From assembly GCA_037576215.1 (NCBI GenBank), contig JBANDB010000003.1, positions 7,130,001 to 7,194,000 of the forward strand: 64,000 nucleotides of DNA, read 5' to 3'. Within the stretch, counting starts at the first letter, position 1; each line of letters begins with the position of its first letter. Positions 34,559-46,516 of the stretch are shown here, one piece after another. This DNA is from Armillaria gallica. Taxonomy: Eukaryota; Basidiomycota; Agaricomycetes; Agaricales; Physalacriaceae. A model generated the notes under the pieces. That model searched no databases and was not told the origin of the DNA. It saw only the letters and a list, made by a program, of their open reading frames with translations. The position numbers and the translations under genes are program-made.

Positions 34559-37162
34559 TGACAAAGAAACTATCAACCCCATTGATGAAGCACCGTGAAA
34601 ACATTGTTTTATATATAGCTTTCATGTGTGCGAACATATGTTCCTACAAGACTACAGAAATAAATCGGACCAAGAAGCCTGATTAATGTAACCATACCTA
34701 GCTGCCTCCCCTTGAACCAATCTGGGGGATTTGGTTAATCGATGTACAGCACAAGGTTCTGTCGTCCAGCCCTGATCGGACACCTAATGATTGCGTTGGT
34801 GTATTCACTGCACCGCGGTTGGGTTTGGTTCCCCAAGTCTTGGGTGCATTCAGCCGAGACAAACAGGGGAACAAACGCTCTCCAAATCACTCATGCCAGG
34901 GAATGACCCAGAACAAAACAACGGCATGTACCTCATCATAGAGCAGAGTGTCAGGCCAAGAAGAAAGATAAGAATAATCTCAGAAAGGCAGTTTTGGGGT
35001 CGAGACATCCCAGTGCCACCATCACGCCACACGATCGGACTTCCTCATGAAGGAGCTGAATTGTCTCGTTTGCGCAAACCAGCCGCCTTTCCAACAGCGC
35101 GTCCTCATCATCGGATATGTCACCACGTCCCACAATGAGCCGTAAGAGGGCCCCTTCTCGTCTCTTCCCATCCCCCAGAGCCTAAAACGAGTTGATAGGA
35201 CACTGAAATAATGTGATCAGGGTGCAAATATCTTCAAGTTCTCGCTCGAGCTTTTCAACATCCCCTTGGGCACGTGCCAGGTCTAAGCTCTTGATTGGGC
35301 TGTTCGGCAGTGTGAGCCACCTGTGAGATTCAAGAGCGTATGTCACGAAATAGGCAATGACCAGGCACCATACAGATTCACATTCTCTTTGAAAGGGGAT
35401 TATGGAAGGCGCTACGGCTTCTCCAGAGGGTAGTAATGCTCGGTCGTGTAGGAGGCATGGATGGAAGCATTATTGTAGGGCTAACAAATGTCTGCACAAC
35501 GGAGACTGAGACATTGGGGGAAACGATATGAGTTCCGCAAGTATATAATAAAGCAGCTTGCCAGGCTAAGGAAGGTCCCAGAATAGACAGTGCTTGCATG
35601 ATATCAAGATTGTGACAGAGTTCGAAGTCTGGACCCTCAGGCCGGTCGCATTGCGTTTTGGCGTAACGGACAGATGGAAGAATGCTACAATTGACCGATA
35701 AGATAAATGTGCGGCAGAGGAGAGAGAAAGGGAGACTTAAATCTCCTACCAAGTTATCTTGGTAGTGGATAGTGTATATGCATGTAGGGAGGAAACTGCC
35801 AAAAGAGCATGCTGGTCCTGATTTTCACTTGATAGAAAACCAGACCCAAATGATGCATGATGGTGCCGGAATTAGGAAAATCTGGGCCCGAAAATGCTAA
35901 AATTGAGTGTTTCCAGTTGGTTTCCAATCAGGTTTCGAAGCTGTCATGCACAATATTGGGAAATAAGTGCACCATGATGAGGCAAGTATTGAGAAACGAA
36001 ACACTGGATCAAGTTCTGGCTATGAATTGACAATTGTTCAACAGTTAGTTTTGGGGTGTGTAAAGACTGCTTGCATAGCTTTATCTCTTTCTATCCTCTA
36101 CTAGTTCTGGTTTCTTATTGTAACTATAAAGTACGTATCAAACATTGATTGCCCTTGAAGTGAATACTTTCAAACTCAAGGCACATCGTTCGCGAAAGCC
36201 CACGTTATGAAAGCACAACTAGCGATACTGTGACACCTATCAAGACCCCTACAAATGCCAGACATCCTCAGCACCAAAGAATGAATCGCAGCGCTGGCAC
36301 GTTTATTGCAAACTCCGACATGTTTACTTATTCAGGGATATGGGGCCACAGGTTAGCACCGGAAATAAGGGAGGAAGAGGAAGATGAGGCGCCAATACGT
36401 AGTCTCTCCTATACAGACAGACGATACACACCTGTTGAAGAAGGGAGGGACAGTGTGTATGTAGTCTGTTGTCTAAGTCGATCGAGTTATGGACAACTGA
36501 CCTTATTATGTAATTTGAAAAAAGTGGCCTCAATGTGTCATTAATTCCATGCGCTTCTCTCTCATTCGACGTGTTTCAAGCATCACTTACTTTAGCACTT
36601 ATTATGTTTCACTCATGGCATCTAATGCAAAAATACAACAATCACACAACGGCGAAACTCACTATCCATGTCATAACACCATATGACTATAGCGACAATC
36701 TCAGTACTTTCTCCTCTCAAATCCAGCAGGCGAGTTCTGATTAGCATGTATGCCAAGGTGAGCCAGAATTGAAGCTGTAAAATATGCCGATTTTCCGTCA
36801 ACGGTATCTGTGCAAAACGGAGGTTGTTGCTGCCAAGGATATGCCATGATCATGGCAAAAATCCTTCCACTGGGGAATACAATGCTAGCCTTGAGGTGTC
36901 ATCCATGCGTAGGAGATATAACGTCAATATATTGAGCACGTCACCGGGCATTGACAAAGGATAAAGCCAAGCCAGTATCTTTGTGCACGTGACATAATTG
37001 CCAGATTATGTCAAAATTTGTAATAGACCCGATCGTCCATAAATACCCACTAGATCAAAAAAACAAACAAACAAACTGCCCTGGCAAAACGCCAATATAA
37101 AGCAACTAACTGTACACGGGTGCAAGAATACAAGTGAAGTATGTTACTACGCAGCTCACCCG
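34559..37162. other. No supported gene
   Basis: Minus-strand frames at about 35133-34951 (RGDISDDEDALLERRLVCAN) and 35752-35160 (LDLARAQGDVEKLERELEDI) look like coiled-coil or charged helical protein. They could be exons of one unknown gene, but I cannot join them with confidence. From 35.8 to 37.1 kb I see nothing coding. Confidence 0.3.
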
Positions 37163-37530
37163 GAGAAACCATATGCAAGAGAGGAGAGAACAAGAGGGAA
37201 GGAACCTCCATGGTGTCTTAATAGCCAGTGTACTTGGAAATGGGGAGTTTTATGTTTTTTTTCAAAAGTAAATAAAATAAAAAAACAGTCCAATATGACC
37301 AAAGGTTGGTTCCTTATAAAGATACCTGCAAAATACCCATATAAATGGGGCGAGCATGACAAGGGTCCTGAATACGACCCTACTGTACCATAATGAGGGC
37401 CATCAGTAGTGTCCACATGGGACTGTCATCCCCGATGGCCAAAAGTACCTGAAAACAAGCATCAGACTCGATGATTAGCTTAGTCAGTGGATTCTATATT
37501 TAGAGTATCGAAATCAATGATGACGATGTG
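37163..37530 (+). repeat. Diverged partial copy of the inverted-repeat arm sequence
   Basis: The stretch from gaaaccatatgcaagagag to the end of the two-hairpin motif follows the left arm and its outer flank (22304-22660) in the same orientation. They share caatatgaccaaaggttggt and ccataatgagggcc. It is clearly more diverged than the two arms are from each other, and it lacks the remaining kilobase. It shows that this family is dispersed and that the arms' outer limit is not the family's own end. Confidence 0.8.
37425..37530 (+). repeat. Two-hairpin repeat, copy 4
   Basis: First hairpin gtcatccccgatggc. The second is gcatcagactcgatga (37459-37474), in which one arm has lost pairing. They are followed by ttagcttagtcagtgg and tctatatttagagtatcg. 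It forms the right end of the partial arm copy. Confidence 0.65.
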
Positions 37531-38569
37531 GCGCTACTGTATGTGAGTGTACAGTAGAAACTGTAATGTGTAATGTAGGTACTGTTTCATGGCTTATTTC
37601 ACCTCCTGTAATGCATAACGGTCGAACTGTTCCCCCTTTTTTTTCATTATGCTATAGAAAATCATTGAAAAAATCACCAAAAAATACCATCAAATTTCAA
37701 GTACGAGCTCTTTCAATATCAATGGTAATTCTAAATGCTTACAGCAGAGTAGCATCGCGAATATCTTAAAACAATACAACGATTACCTTGGTGCCCTTGC
37801 ATAATCAAGCAACCATAATGCATAACTTGGAGGCCGTTTCCAAAATTCCTTAAATCTTTGCCGTAACGCTTAATCTGGCATTTCTACTCTACACTCACAT
37901 ACATATGTGTATCTTGCACTTTGTAATGTATTTGGAGTCAGGAGAGCGCTCAGCATGATGTACAATACTACACTGGCCAGCGAAGCACCAAAATCAAAGC
38001 ATCCTCGGAGTTGCCTTACAAGGTGGATGATTGGAGCCAGGACAATAGAGGCGTCCTTATCTAGTGTACATTCCCTGCCAAAATAATTGCATTGGGGGTA
38101 AGGTCTACCCGTATCCGGCCTGAAATAGGCCACATCACGCACGATAAACCAAATCAGGCATGTTATTAAGTCCAGAAATATCAAGGCATAATTCATTTTC
38201 AGCCCTTTTACTTTAATCCACCGTACAGACCAACAGTGCTGAGACATATATCTACACTCAATATGTTCTCTTCAGGGAAAGTCTGAGCGCATGGTAGTTC
38301 ACAGCCAAGCAATGGTCTGCTGAGGACTTTGGCATTTGTCCCATTGCCTGTCCACTTTCTGCATCATGGAACCAGACCAGAATCAAAGGGTCATATTTCA
38401 AAGCACTCACATGGGAAACCATTTCCAACCAGACCTCTTGCAGACCTCTAAATTGTGTGCCTATGAAGTCTTACCTGTTGCCCATCCATTACAACAATAC
38501 ACGTCCACACAATTCTTTCACATTGCTCTACAATATATTCAATCATGCAAAACAACATAAACATCTCGA
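37531..38569. other. No firmly supported gene; possible small membrane protein on the minus strand
   Basis: A minus-strand frame (38247-37870, 125 codons) contains two hydrophobic stretches (LIFLDLITCLIWFIV and ASVVLYIMLSALL) with a Cys-containing loop between. It could be a small membrane protein or a fragment of one. No family match and no splice evidence support it further. Confidence 0.3.
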
Positions 38570-38655
38570 ACTGCCATTCTCGATGGCCGACCATATCTGC
38601 AACGAGGCATCCATCTCAATGACTTGCTTAGTAAGCATGGTCTATTATTAGTGTA
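38570..38655 (+). repeat. Two-hairpin repeat, copy 5
   Basis: First hairpin gccattctcgatggc. The second is gcatccatctcaatga (38607-38622). They are followed by cttgcttagtaagcatgg and tctattattagtgtatcg. Several changes are CpG to TpG or CpA. Confidence 0.6.
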
Positions 38656-40612
38656 TCGTAGACTTGGCTACCGGCTTACCCAGTAAGACCACTGGGAAAA
38701 ACTGAAAAGTGACTGGTAAATCTGAACCGGTCAGCAGTCAGACCAAGTCGTACTGCTATAAAATGCCTTTAACTATAAAATTCTGATGGGAAATGACTCT
38801 CCCCTTCTTCTCACTGCATGATGGTCTCAATAATTGAGCCTTGAATATTGAATCTGAACAATATTTATTTTCAGTCATTTTCTTGCCTAATATATTGAAA
38901 AAATAAGTTAAATATCTTCTCAATATTTGAGATTTTATGCAGTTTTGAGGCAATTTTCACAAATATAAAAAAGATACTGGTAAAAGCTTTTACCTATTTT
39001 AGGCTCAAATATGATAAAAATAAATATCTTTCAAACTTAATATTTAAGCCTCATTTATTGAAGCCATCATGCAGTGTCTGTATCAAATAGAAACACGAAT
39101 GTATTACATGGATCCAAACGTATCCATGTAAAATTCTGATTTGATATGGGCGCATCTCTGTCAAGTGTGGACTGGAAACTGTTGCTAAGTACCAAGATCC
39201 AGTTCAACGGACTTTGTGTTGAAAAATGAACTTTGGCTGACCAGTTCAGATTTACTGGGTATGTGTCAGTTTTTCCCGGGGGTTTTACTGGGTAAGTCTT
39301 GGCTACCATGCCGTCAGATGAGTTTTGTTTTTTCGAGTCTGAAGTTCGAAAGTGTTTGTGTACTTGTTACCAGTTGCTCCGCTTCTGACATGCAAAAGGC
39401 ATCCCCCAATGTCATCCACCTATCTAAGTACAGGTTTGATCTCGAGGAAACTGTGGTCATTTGACTTCGCGGTGTTGGCCATAATTCCTTTGACACAAAT
39501 TTCAATGTCCTGTGTCCCATGTTTGAATCTCACTTTGGACATCTCTGTTCCATTTTCCAGACTACTCGTATGGATTCTAATATGTTGCTTGTCGTGCAAC
39601 TTTTGTAAAGCAGATTTTTTCTGAAAATCATACGTAATTTAAACAAGTTCACAAGGGTGAGGAAGGATGGAACATTTCTTAACTGAGGTTTTTTCACTAC
39701 AAAAATACACAGCTTTTGCGTGTGAAGACATTTTGTTATATGTAAGTATGATGCACTGCAGTTTGGAAGAAATGACCAGCATTTAGGAAAGAAAGTATTT
39801 TCACAGCTCATATTTGTTCATAGCTCTGGATGGACAAGCTGAAGTTGTCAGGGTTGCCGAGACCCAAGATTCTCACTTTACGGTTTCCCTAGAAGGGGAA
39901 ATATAACATTTTACTGTCCATGGTCTTCCATTTCTTTCAATGTTTGACACATGTCTAAGCACTGGTTTCTGATGTTCTATCCTTCGGACAATGTAGGTCT
40001 CCGATGAGTGCCATATGGTGTACTCGGTAATCCTCTGTATTAGTGCCTTGTTGCTTGCATTGAGATATACACCACATGGCTTATAGCACAGACACATTGC
40101 GAGTCCGATAGGCTGCAGAGGAAGTGCTGGCCCCTGGAATATGTCTGGGGCCTACGCGGTGATTGAAACCTATAGACATACGATAACTTGAGAGGCGTTT
40201 CTTCACACCTCACCTGATGGCCCATTCTATACCATTCTGCATCGTTCTTGCACCTCCAGGACTTCTGGATGCCCAGCCGGGCATCTACCATAATAAACTG
40301 TAATGTTAAATGGTGTCCTTAGCTTGCCTACGTTGACAATTTCTCTTGCCTAGGGTGTGAATTATCAACGGCGTCAACAGACCAAAGTGGCCAGTCGCAG
40401 TGTACTGTCAGCATCATCACCAGGTGATGGCTTTGAACAGCCACCTGAATCCGTTCATAGCCTTGCACAAAGAAGAGGATGCCGTGACCTTTCATTCATC
40501 CCTGTGAGGTTGGGAAGAGTGGCCACAGATTACTGGCCTCTTTGATCATGTGGGGACAATGTTTTGGTCTGTAATTTTCGGAGCATGATCAGGAATTTTT
40601 TATTCTGAGTGA
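38656..40612. other. No supported gene; AT-rich in the first part
   Basis: The part from 38.8 to 39.1 kb is strongly AT-rich with repeated aatatt/tatt strings. Short frames on both strands do not resemble any family. A plus frame at 40357-40545 could be an exon of the next unknown gene. Confidence 0.3.
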
Positions 40613-41403
40613 GTGAGACAGAAACGACAACAACATATATTTCACCATTCGGACAGAGAACATGCCACTGACCAAATGGAGCACTCGCCACCCCAATACA
40701 GAGCAGCCTTTGGCTTCGATCAGTTTGAAAACGTGTTAATTTGCCAGATGTCTAGGTCAAGCAATGTTGTTGGTCTCCTTGCCAGATTACCCCGCTCTCA
40801 GATCGGGCCAGGATGTCGCAACCTCAGTCAAACATCTGGACCCTATCCTGATGTTCCTTCCCCAGATACTTCCAGAGGATCGCCACTGCAAAAGCAACAC
40901 CCGAAGAAGTTGAATACAAATCCTTCTCCATCAAAGACGCACAGTGAGTGGTCATCCGCATGTGTATTTATTTTGTAACTTGCATTTAAATTAGCGCAAG
41001 GAAGCCCCTCAAAGGGTGCTCACCTCACATCCAATGTTTATGTCACCAACAGTGGCAATAACAAAGTATTTTCTACACCATGTAGGTATCTATGGCTTTT
41101 TTGTGGGAGTTGATGCTGACATTTCGCTTTGAAGTGCGTAGGACTGTGCAGGATACTCTTCGGCAATCACCTGCCCAACAATCATCTCCACAAAAAATGT
41201 CACAAACATCCCTACGTCTTCCAAGGCTCCTGCGTCTTTATTTGGAAATCTATCAGTATCCGGAAGAAGTGATTTCTCAAAATTTAGACATGGCAGAGGA
41301 TCATGATGACTTTGTGGAGACAATGACGTATAATGGTGTTCCGGAGGAGGCTAGTGGTTTCATTTGGGAGATGTACTTCGGGCTTGTAGGGATGTGTTTC
41401 TAG
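40613..41403 (+). CDS. Uncharacterised protein, possible multi-exon gene
   Basis: A first frame is Ser/Pro-rich (SQTSGPYPDVPSPDTSRGSP), a middle one reads SPSKGAHLTSNVYVTNSGNN, and a last exon after an acceptor near 41141 reads RLLRLYLEIYQYPEEVISQN, then LDMAEDHDDFVETMTYNGVP, ending EEASGFIWEMY and a stop at 41401-41403. Introns of about 50-60 bases can be drawn between them. The acidic, hydrophobic C-terminus looks like real protein, but I cannot name a domain and exon limits are uncertain. Confidence 0.3.
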
Positions 41404-42082
41404 AGGGTTGCTTTTCAAGTTGATTGCTTTTGTCAAATATAACAGCACGCTCTGTGAATGTTTGATGAACATGGCTAATAAAGGAAAGTCTGATTGACAT
41501 ACAATATGTGGGTTTAATATCAGTCACTACATACAAGCTTCGACATACTGTATGTACTTAGATGTATGAAACGGGGTACCTCCACGTTACGGATTTGTGG
41601 ATGAAAGGAGACCATTATCTGGTGTTACACTTCTTCAATATGCTCCCCAGACTGAGATCCAACCCCGGTTACGCATTACAATTGCAGTTGTAGGAGACGA
41701 AGTGGCGCCTGCCATATGCTTTACATTTCATTCATACAAATACATATGGGAGGTCTGGAGGTGTTCCATACTTTAGGGATTGACACAAGGACCGTGAAAT
41801 AATCATTATTCCGGCTCACATGACGTGAATTTGTTGCTTAAATTGAGCCCAGGATGTGAGCCGCCCTTTCTCTTCCGCGGTTGAGGGCAACGAACGTGAC
41901 TGTATCTGAGTACACAACTTCAGGATTTCAGGCATAGTTGTCGTCTCCATCGAAGCGAAGCGAATTCAATCGAGCATCACCTAGACGGGCTTTCCATTCC
42001 CATTTTTGTTCTATGGGAATGTCCGGATCGCTGACGGAAGTTCTTTTCCCATGCACTTTGCATTCTCCCTTTAACCACCAGC
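41404..42082. other. Upstream region of the second JmjC-like paralogue
   Basis: No coding exon is visible. It presumably holds the promoter of the gene starting at 42083. I see no clear TATA box or regulatory repeat. Confidence 0.35.
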
Positions 42083-45000
42083 ATGCCTACAACTAGTTCG
42101 AACAACGCGCAGTCTGAAAGCAGTCTTGGTAAGAGGGTGTTTTTTTTGCCTTTCCCACCAGTTTATTGTAGAACTCTCTGCTCATAACTATGAGAACATC
42201 GCCCTCGATGAAAATGGTTTATGCACCCTTTTTGAAATGGTGGCATCGAGACCGATGCAAGCTATTAGTCATCAGAATGCCATCGAGGTTCACATGCTGA
42301 CATTATTCTAGTGACAGGATATATGGCTGCGAAGCAGTCGAAGTTGGTTTGGTCACTGCCTGTTCAATGCAAACTGTTCCTACTCAGCGACCTGGATCCT
42401 GACCTTTGGTATAAGTTGCGCGCAGCAGAAAGTTCTCAGAACTCGGACATATCCGATTTCGGCATCGCAATTGGAAGGTCATTGAAGTCTGTCGCTGACA
42501 AGGACTGGGACAGAGGCCACCCAGCTCAAATCCACATAGACAACATTGGCAGGGGTCGGAACACTAATAAATCTACAGGCCAGCTGGAGACCCTAGTGCT
42601 TGTGAAGGCGATGGATATCGCCTCAGGATTTCTCCATTTGCCTTGTCGCTCTTATTATCCAAGCTTTTCAAAGACCCTAAGTTTTGATGCACATCAGCTT
42701 GGTGTAGGTTTCCCTGCTCTTCCTGAGATTATATTTAATTACCATGTGTCAAGTTTTTAAGAAGGCTGGACGGATGGACTCAGAAATTGACCGAAATTTC
42801 GACTTCTCTTCGCATATACAACGAAAAAAAAATTGCACCCCTTGTTCCCCTGCAGCCGACTACGATAGGAAATAACGAGATTCTGCATAAAGATATATGC
42901 CTGCTTGCGAATCATTGGAAACATGAATCAGTGAAAAATTGGTTGAAGGTCCTATGTGTGCTGGATGGTGTGGCATTTCACATCCAGTTATTACGTTATG
43001 TGAGCACACCTTATATCGCATTTCTCATCATTCTGACTTCTGTTGCAGCATAATGGAATAGAGCAGACATCGCTTTGGCAAAGGTATGATTTTCGGATAG
43101 GCAAAGTGCATGTTGCTCATTTTATATGAAGGTTCATTGCAGATAATTATGACCACCCCAATGTCCAAATGATCATGGGGGACAATGAAACGATGAAACG
43201 ATTTAGAAAGAATTTGCCCTGGTGGAAACAAGCCTTTGCGAATGCTGTCGCAATATCCCCCCTAGTACTTATCATGGGCCAAATATTGAACACACCCCTT
43301 GCGCTACAGGTGAGTTTTTCAATCATCTTTTTCCGATGTGCCGTCTAACGTTTCAAGCAAGGTTGGAGGGCAGCTCTCTTCGATGGGGAAACCAAAACTC
43401 ATCCTTCATATTGAAGAAATCTTGTGGAAGTACATTGTTGGTATAGCTTGGGGCTCCTGGACAAGCGAAGTCGGATTGGGCAAGTTTCTCACTGAAGTGG
43501 AGCCATTAGTTACCAGGATGCAGGTTTTCAAAGCTGCATCCAAGGACGCAACCAAAAAGGGATGGGTGGGATATGAAGGTGAGGATACGTGGTTCGAGGA
43601 TTCCATCGTGTTCATTCAGAAAAACCGTGTCCCCAGGCTGGAAACCAAAGTTGGAGCTGAAATGACGCAATGGCTCAGAGAGGGGAAATCTCGCTGGATC
43701 AAAATCAAAAAGGGCGGTTGCAGGAATGAACGTGTAGAACAAAGCAGCTCTTGTCCTCCCCGTGTCGAACGAGGCATCGCTCATCTGTCTCCCCATGAAG
43801 CAAAACCTCAGCAGAGATCTCCAAGCTTGTCCCCTTCCCAATCCTTGTCTTCAAAGCCATTTCCACGTGACGAGATTTCGAAGATTTGCCACCTTCTGAC
43901 TTATCGCATAAATGCGTGGGGTCACATGTACTACCCAAATTTCAAGGACCGGCCAGAATGGCAACATGCACCTACCATGCCCCCTCTCACTGTTCAAGAT
44001 ATTGACCAGATTTCTGTTCAACGAATCCTCATCGGCGAAGTGCCCCCTTTTCACATGGAATCTTTCAAGACGGAATTTCCATTATCACAAGAACAAAAAA
44101 TAACCCATGAGAGGAAACTCTCACAAGATATTGATGCAAGTTGGCATCAGTTGATGTTAATGGCGCCCTTTCTGAGAATGATGGAGGTGCAAGATGATTT
44201 ACCATCCATCTCTGGAAAAAAAAGGCAACGTTCGAACGCCATCGCCATGGCTGCGGACAGAACATCCAAAAAAGCGAACGTTGATCGTGGTCTGTCTTGT
44301 TCTCCAAACCCAATTACTTCTCCACTTGTTTGGGATCTGGCAAAGAAAGAATATCGGACCTTCGACTATTACCCTTTGATCTCTAATGTATGTCCCCCAC
44401 AGCCTTCTGTATACTTCTGTCTGATATAAGTCTTTAGGAAACTGATGATCGGTATCTGCTTGATGGTTGGAATGCTTGCATAGCAACAGATGCAAGTGGG
44501 GATCCTCTTTACTGGCTGAAAGCAACTGGGAAGGGGACCAAAGAATCTATGATTGTGATCCTGAAACAATCAATTGCTTTGAGATATCCTGGAGCGACTC
44601 TCGGGACCTTCCACTGCAACAACATTCTCCTGTCTGACACCAAAATGTTGCTGCTTACATGGTCTTTGGACTCTCTTACTGAGATTGGCAACATTGACCT
44701 TGTTTGAGAAGTTCAATGTTTTTGTTTTCTTCCATCCTCGTGAATGTTGCCTGATGAACTGTACTTCTTCAGACCATCAACGGTGCAGCTCTGAGCATAC
44801 AAAGGAGCAAATTCATGTCAACATATCCTTACATGAAATGTATGAAGAAGGTTTGTTGGAGGAAGGTCATATCTTAAACGCTCTCTCTCTACCTTGCAAC
44901 ACTTCTCACAGTGGCCACCCCCTACAATTGTAAGTTAGACTTTATCCAATGTCTGCCCAGAAACTGACTGTTTTTAGGATTATTTTGAGCCACATCCAAG

Positions 45001-46516
45001 CCTTCGAACAAACCTCTGACTTACCCACGGACGTCTATACATCGGGGTATCCAGTTTCGGCAACAAGCTTCTGGTTGGTTGCCACAAAGGGCGCCATTAG
45101 CTATATTCACTCCAATTGTTTTGGTGTTGGTACCGTTGTTGAAGTTTTGTGTGGGCAGAAGTTGTGGTACGTGTTCCAGCGCCGCAGGACGGTTGGTAAT
45201 AGGCAGGATAGCTATATCGATGAGTACATGGGCGATTGGGCCCCTGGATTTATCCCGGACCCAGAAGATTGGACTTCAGAAGTTGTCTTACTCGAACCCG
45301 GATCTGCCTTGTACGCCGTGCTGTATCTATCTTGTTCAATGCTGACACAGAGGCAGTTACATGTGTCCCGACACTCACCACGCAGTTGTTACTCTGGAGA
45401 ATTCAATTGTAAAAGGTCACCACTTCTACTTCACTGCAACACTATCAAAAACTGTCTCGGGGTGGGTTCACACCTGTATGCTTGGCTATGGCATCACGAA
45501 TGTTTTGCACACTGAGCTCCTGGAGGTTCTCCTTCGTATGATGTGTTATTTTGGTGCAATCATCAGTGATAAAGGCCCCGAAAGTATGTAAAAAAATATC
45601 CTAGTGACTCTTGTTCTGGTCATGACTAACGATGGTATCAAGGACACAACACAGATATTCCATCCTTAGAAAGAGAAGGACTTCTCGATCTAATTGTGTT
45701 AGGCAACCTCTGTTTATTTGTGCCTGCCTTGTACACCTGCATCTGCGATGAGATGGAATCATCAAAACCAGCAATAGCCATGGCAGCCAGGGCGTACATA
45801 TCCATCATACAATGCTTGTGCACACGATACTGTCTTATCTTTTTCGAGCAAGACGCAAAGGCTGCTGTGCTTGCACCGGAATCAATGATGTGTGTTGATG
45901 GTGTTTCTTTGCATGTTGGGTCCTTGGATATCGCCAATTTCGCTAGGATGTCTGCTGCTCATTTTGGGCAGTCTTTGATCTTCTATGCTTGTAGGGCTTT
46001 GCAACAGGAGAAGGCTTCAGGAGTACATGAATCGCTCTGGATTGACTTGGAGCAGTTTCAGCAAGATATTGAGGATGCCATGGGTACCTTTCTGCAGATG
46101 GAGCTAACATCTGAGTTCCTCAATGCTTACAAGCGACGGAAGGCGAAGCATTTACTCCTTAGGCCCATATGTTTGGTTCTGTCAAAGAATGAAGTCCTAT
46201 GTGCATGAGGTTCTTTTGCATTCAGACTGATCTGACCTGTCATGTAGAAACTGAAGCCATGATGGACTGGACTCATATTCTCAACTTTGATCCTTCTGAC
46301 AATGAAGAGGACAATGACTCCGACAACGAAGACTCGGACAGCGGGAAACCTAGTGATGGAGAAGCTGGCGATGGAGACTCGGACGGTGAGAAAGACTTCA
46401 CCACCAATTTATCGGAGGAGGATGCTATGTATGAACCTGAGGATGCAAACTCTCAGATCAGTTCAGAACCAACGTCAGAGGGGGAAGATTCTAGAGACCA
46501 ATCCTACTGCCCATAG
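42083..46516 (+). CDS. JmjC/cupin-type dioxygenase-like protein, paralogue 2
   Basis: Inferred exons: 42083-42128, 42311-42701, 42761-42999, 43049-43083, 43143-43309, 43362-44387, 44438-44929, 44978-45310, 45357-45583 and 45643 onward to TAG 46514-46516, with one unresolved junction near 46.2 kb. A helical N-terminal half and a Ser/Pro-rich linker precede the JmjC part: TSFWLVATKGAISYIHSNCF, GVGTVVEVLCGQKLWYVF, then after a 46-base intron MCPDTHHAVVTLENSI, KGHHFYFTATLSKTVSGW and ITNVLHTELLEVLLRMM. The last exon is strongly acidic (DNEEDNDSDNEDSDSGKPSD). The HxD motif reads HSN and the distal His is kept, so the second metal ligand is changed. A frameshift near 44,690-44,705 (11 extra bases relative to paralogue 1) may disable it, unless an intron is misjudged. 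The first intron contains a two-hairpin repeat. It is the less damaged of the pair. Confidence 0.65.
42195..42310 (+). repeat. Two-hairpin repeat, copy 6, inside an intron
   Basis: The core gcatcgagaccgatgc (42243-42258) is followed by aagctattagtcatcag. An upstream ccctcgatg is a reduced first hairpin. The copy lies wholly inside the 182-base first intron (42129-42310) of JmjC-like paralogue 2, making that intron about three times longer than the others. Confidence 0.55.

Noticed and set aside
45325..45356. A 34-base intron or a frameshift in the JmjC region
   Set aside because: Choosing the donor at 45311 gives a 46-base intron that matches paralogue 1 in length and phase.
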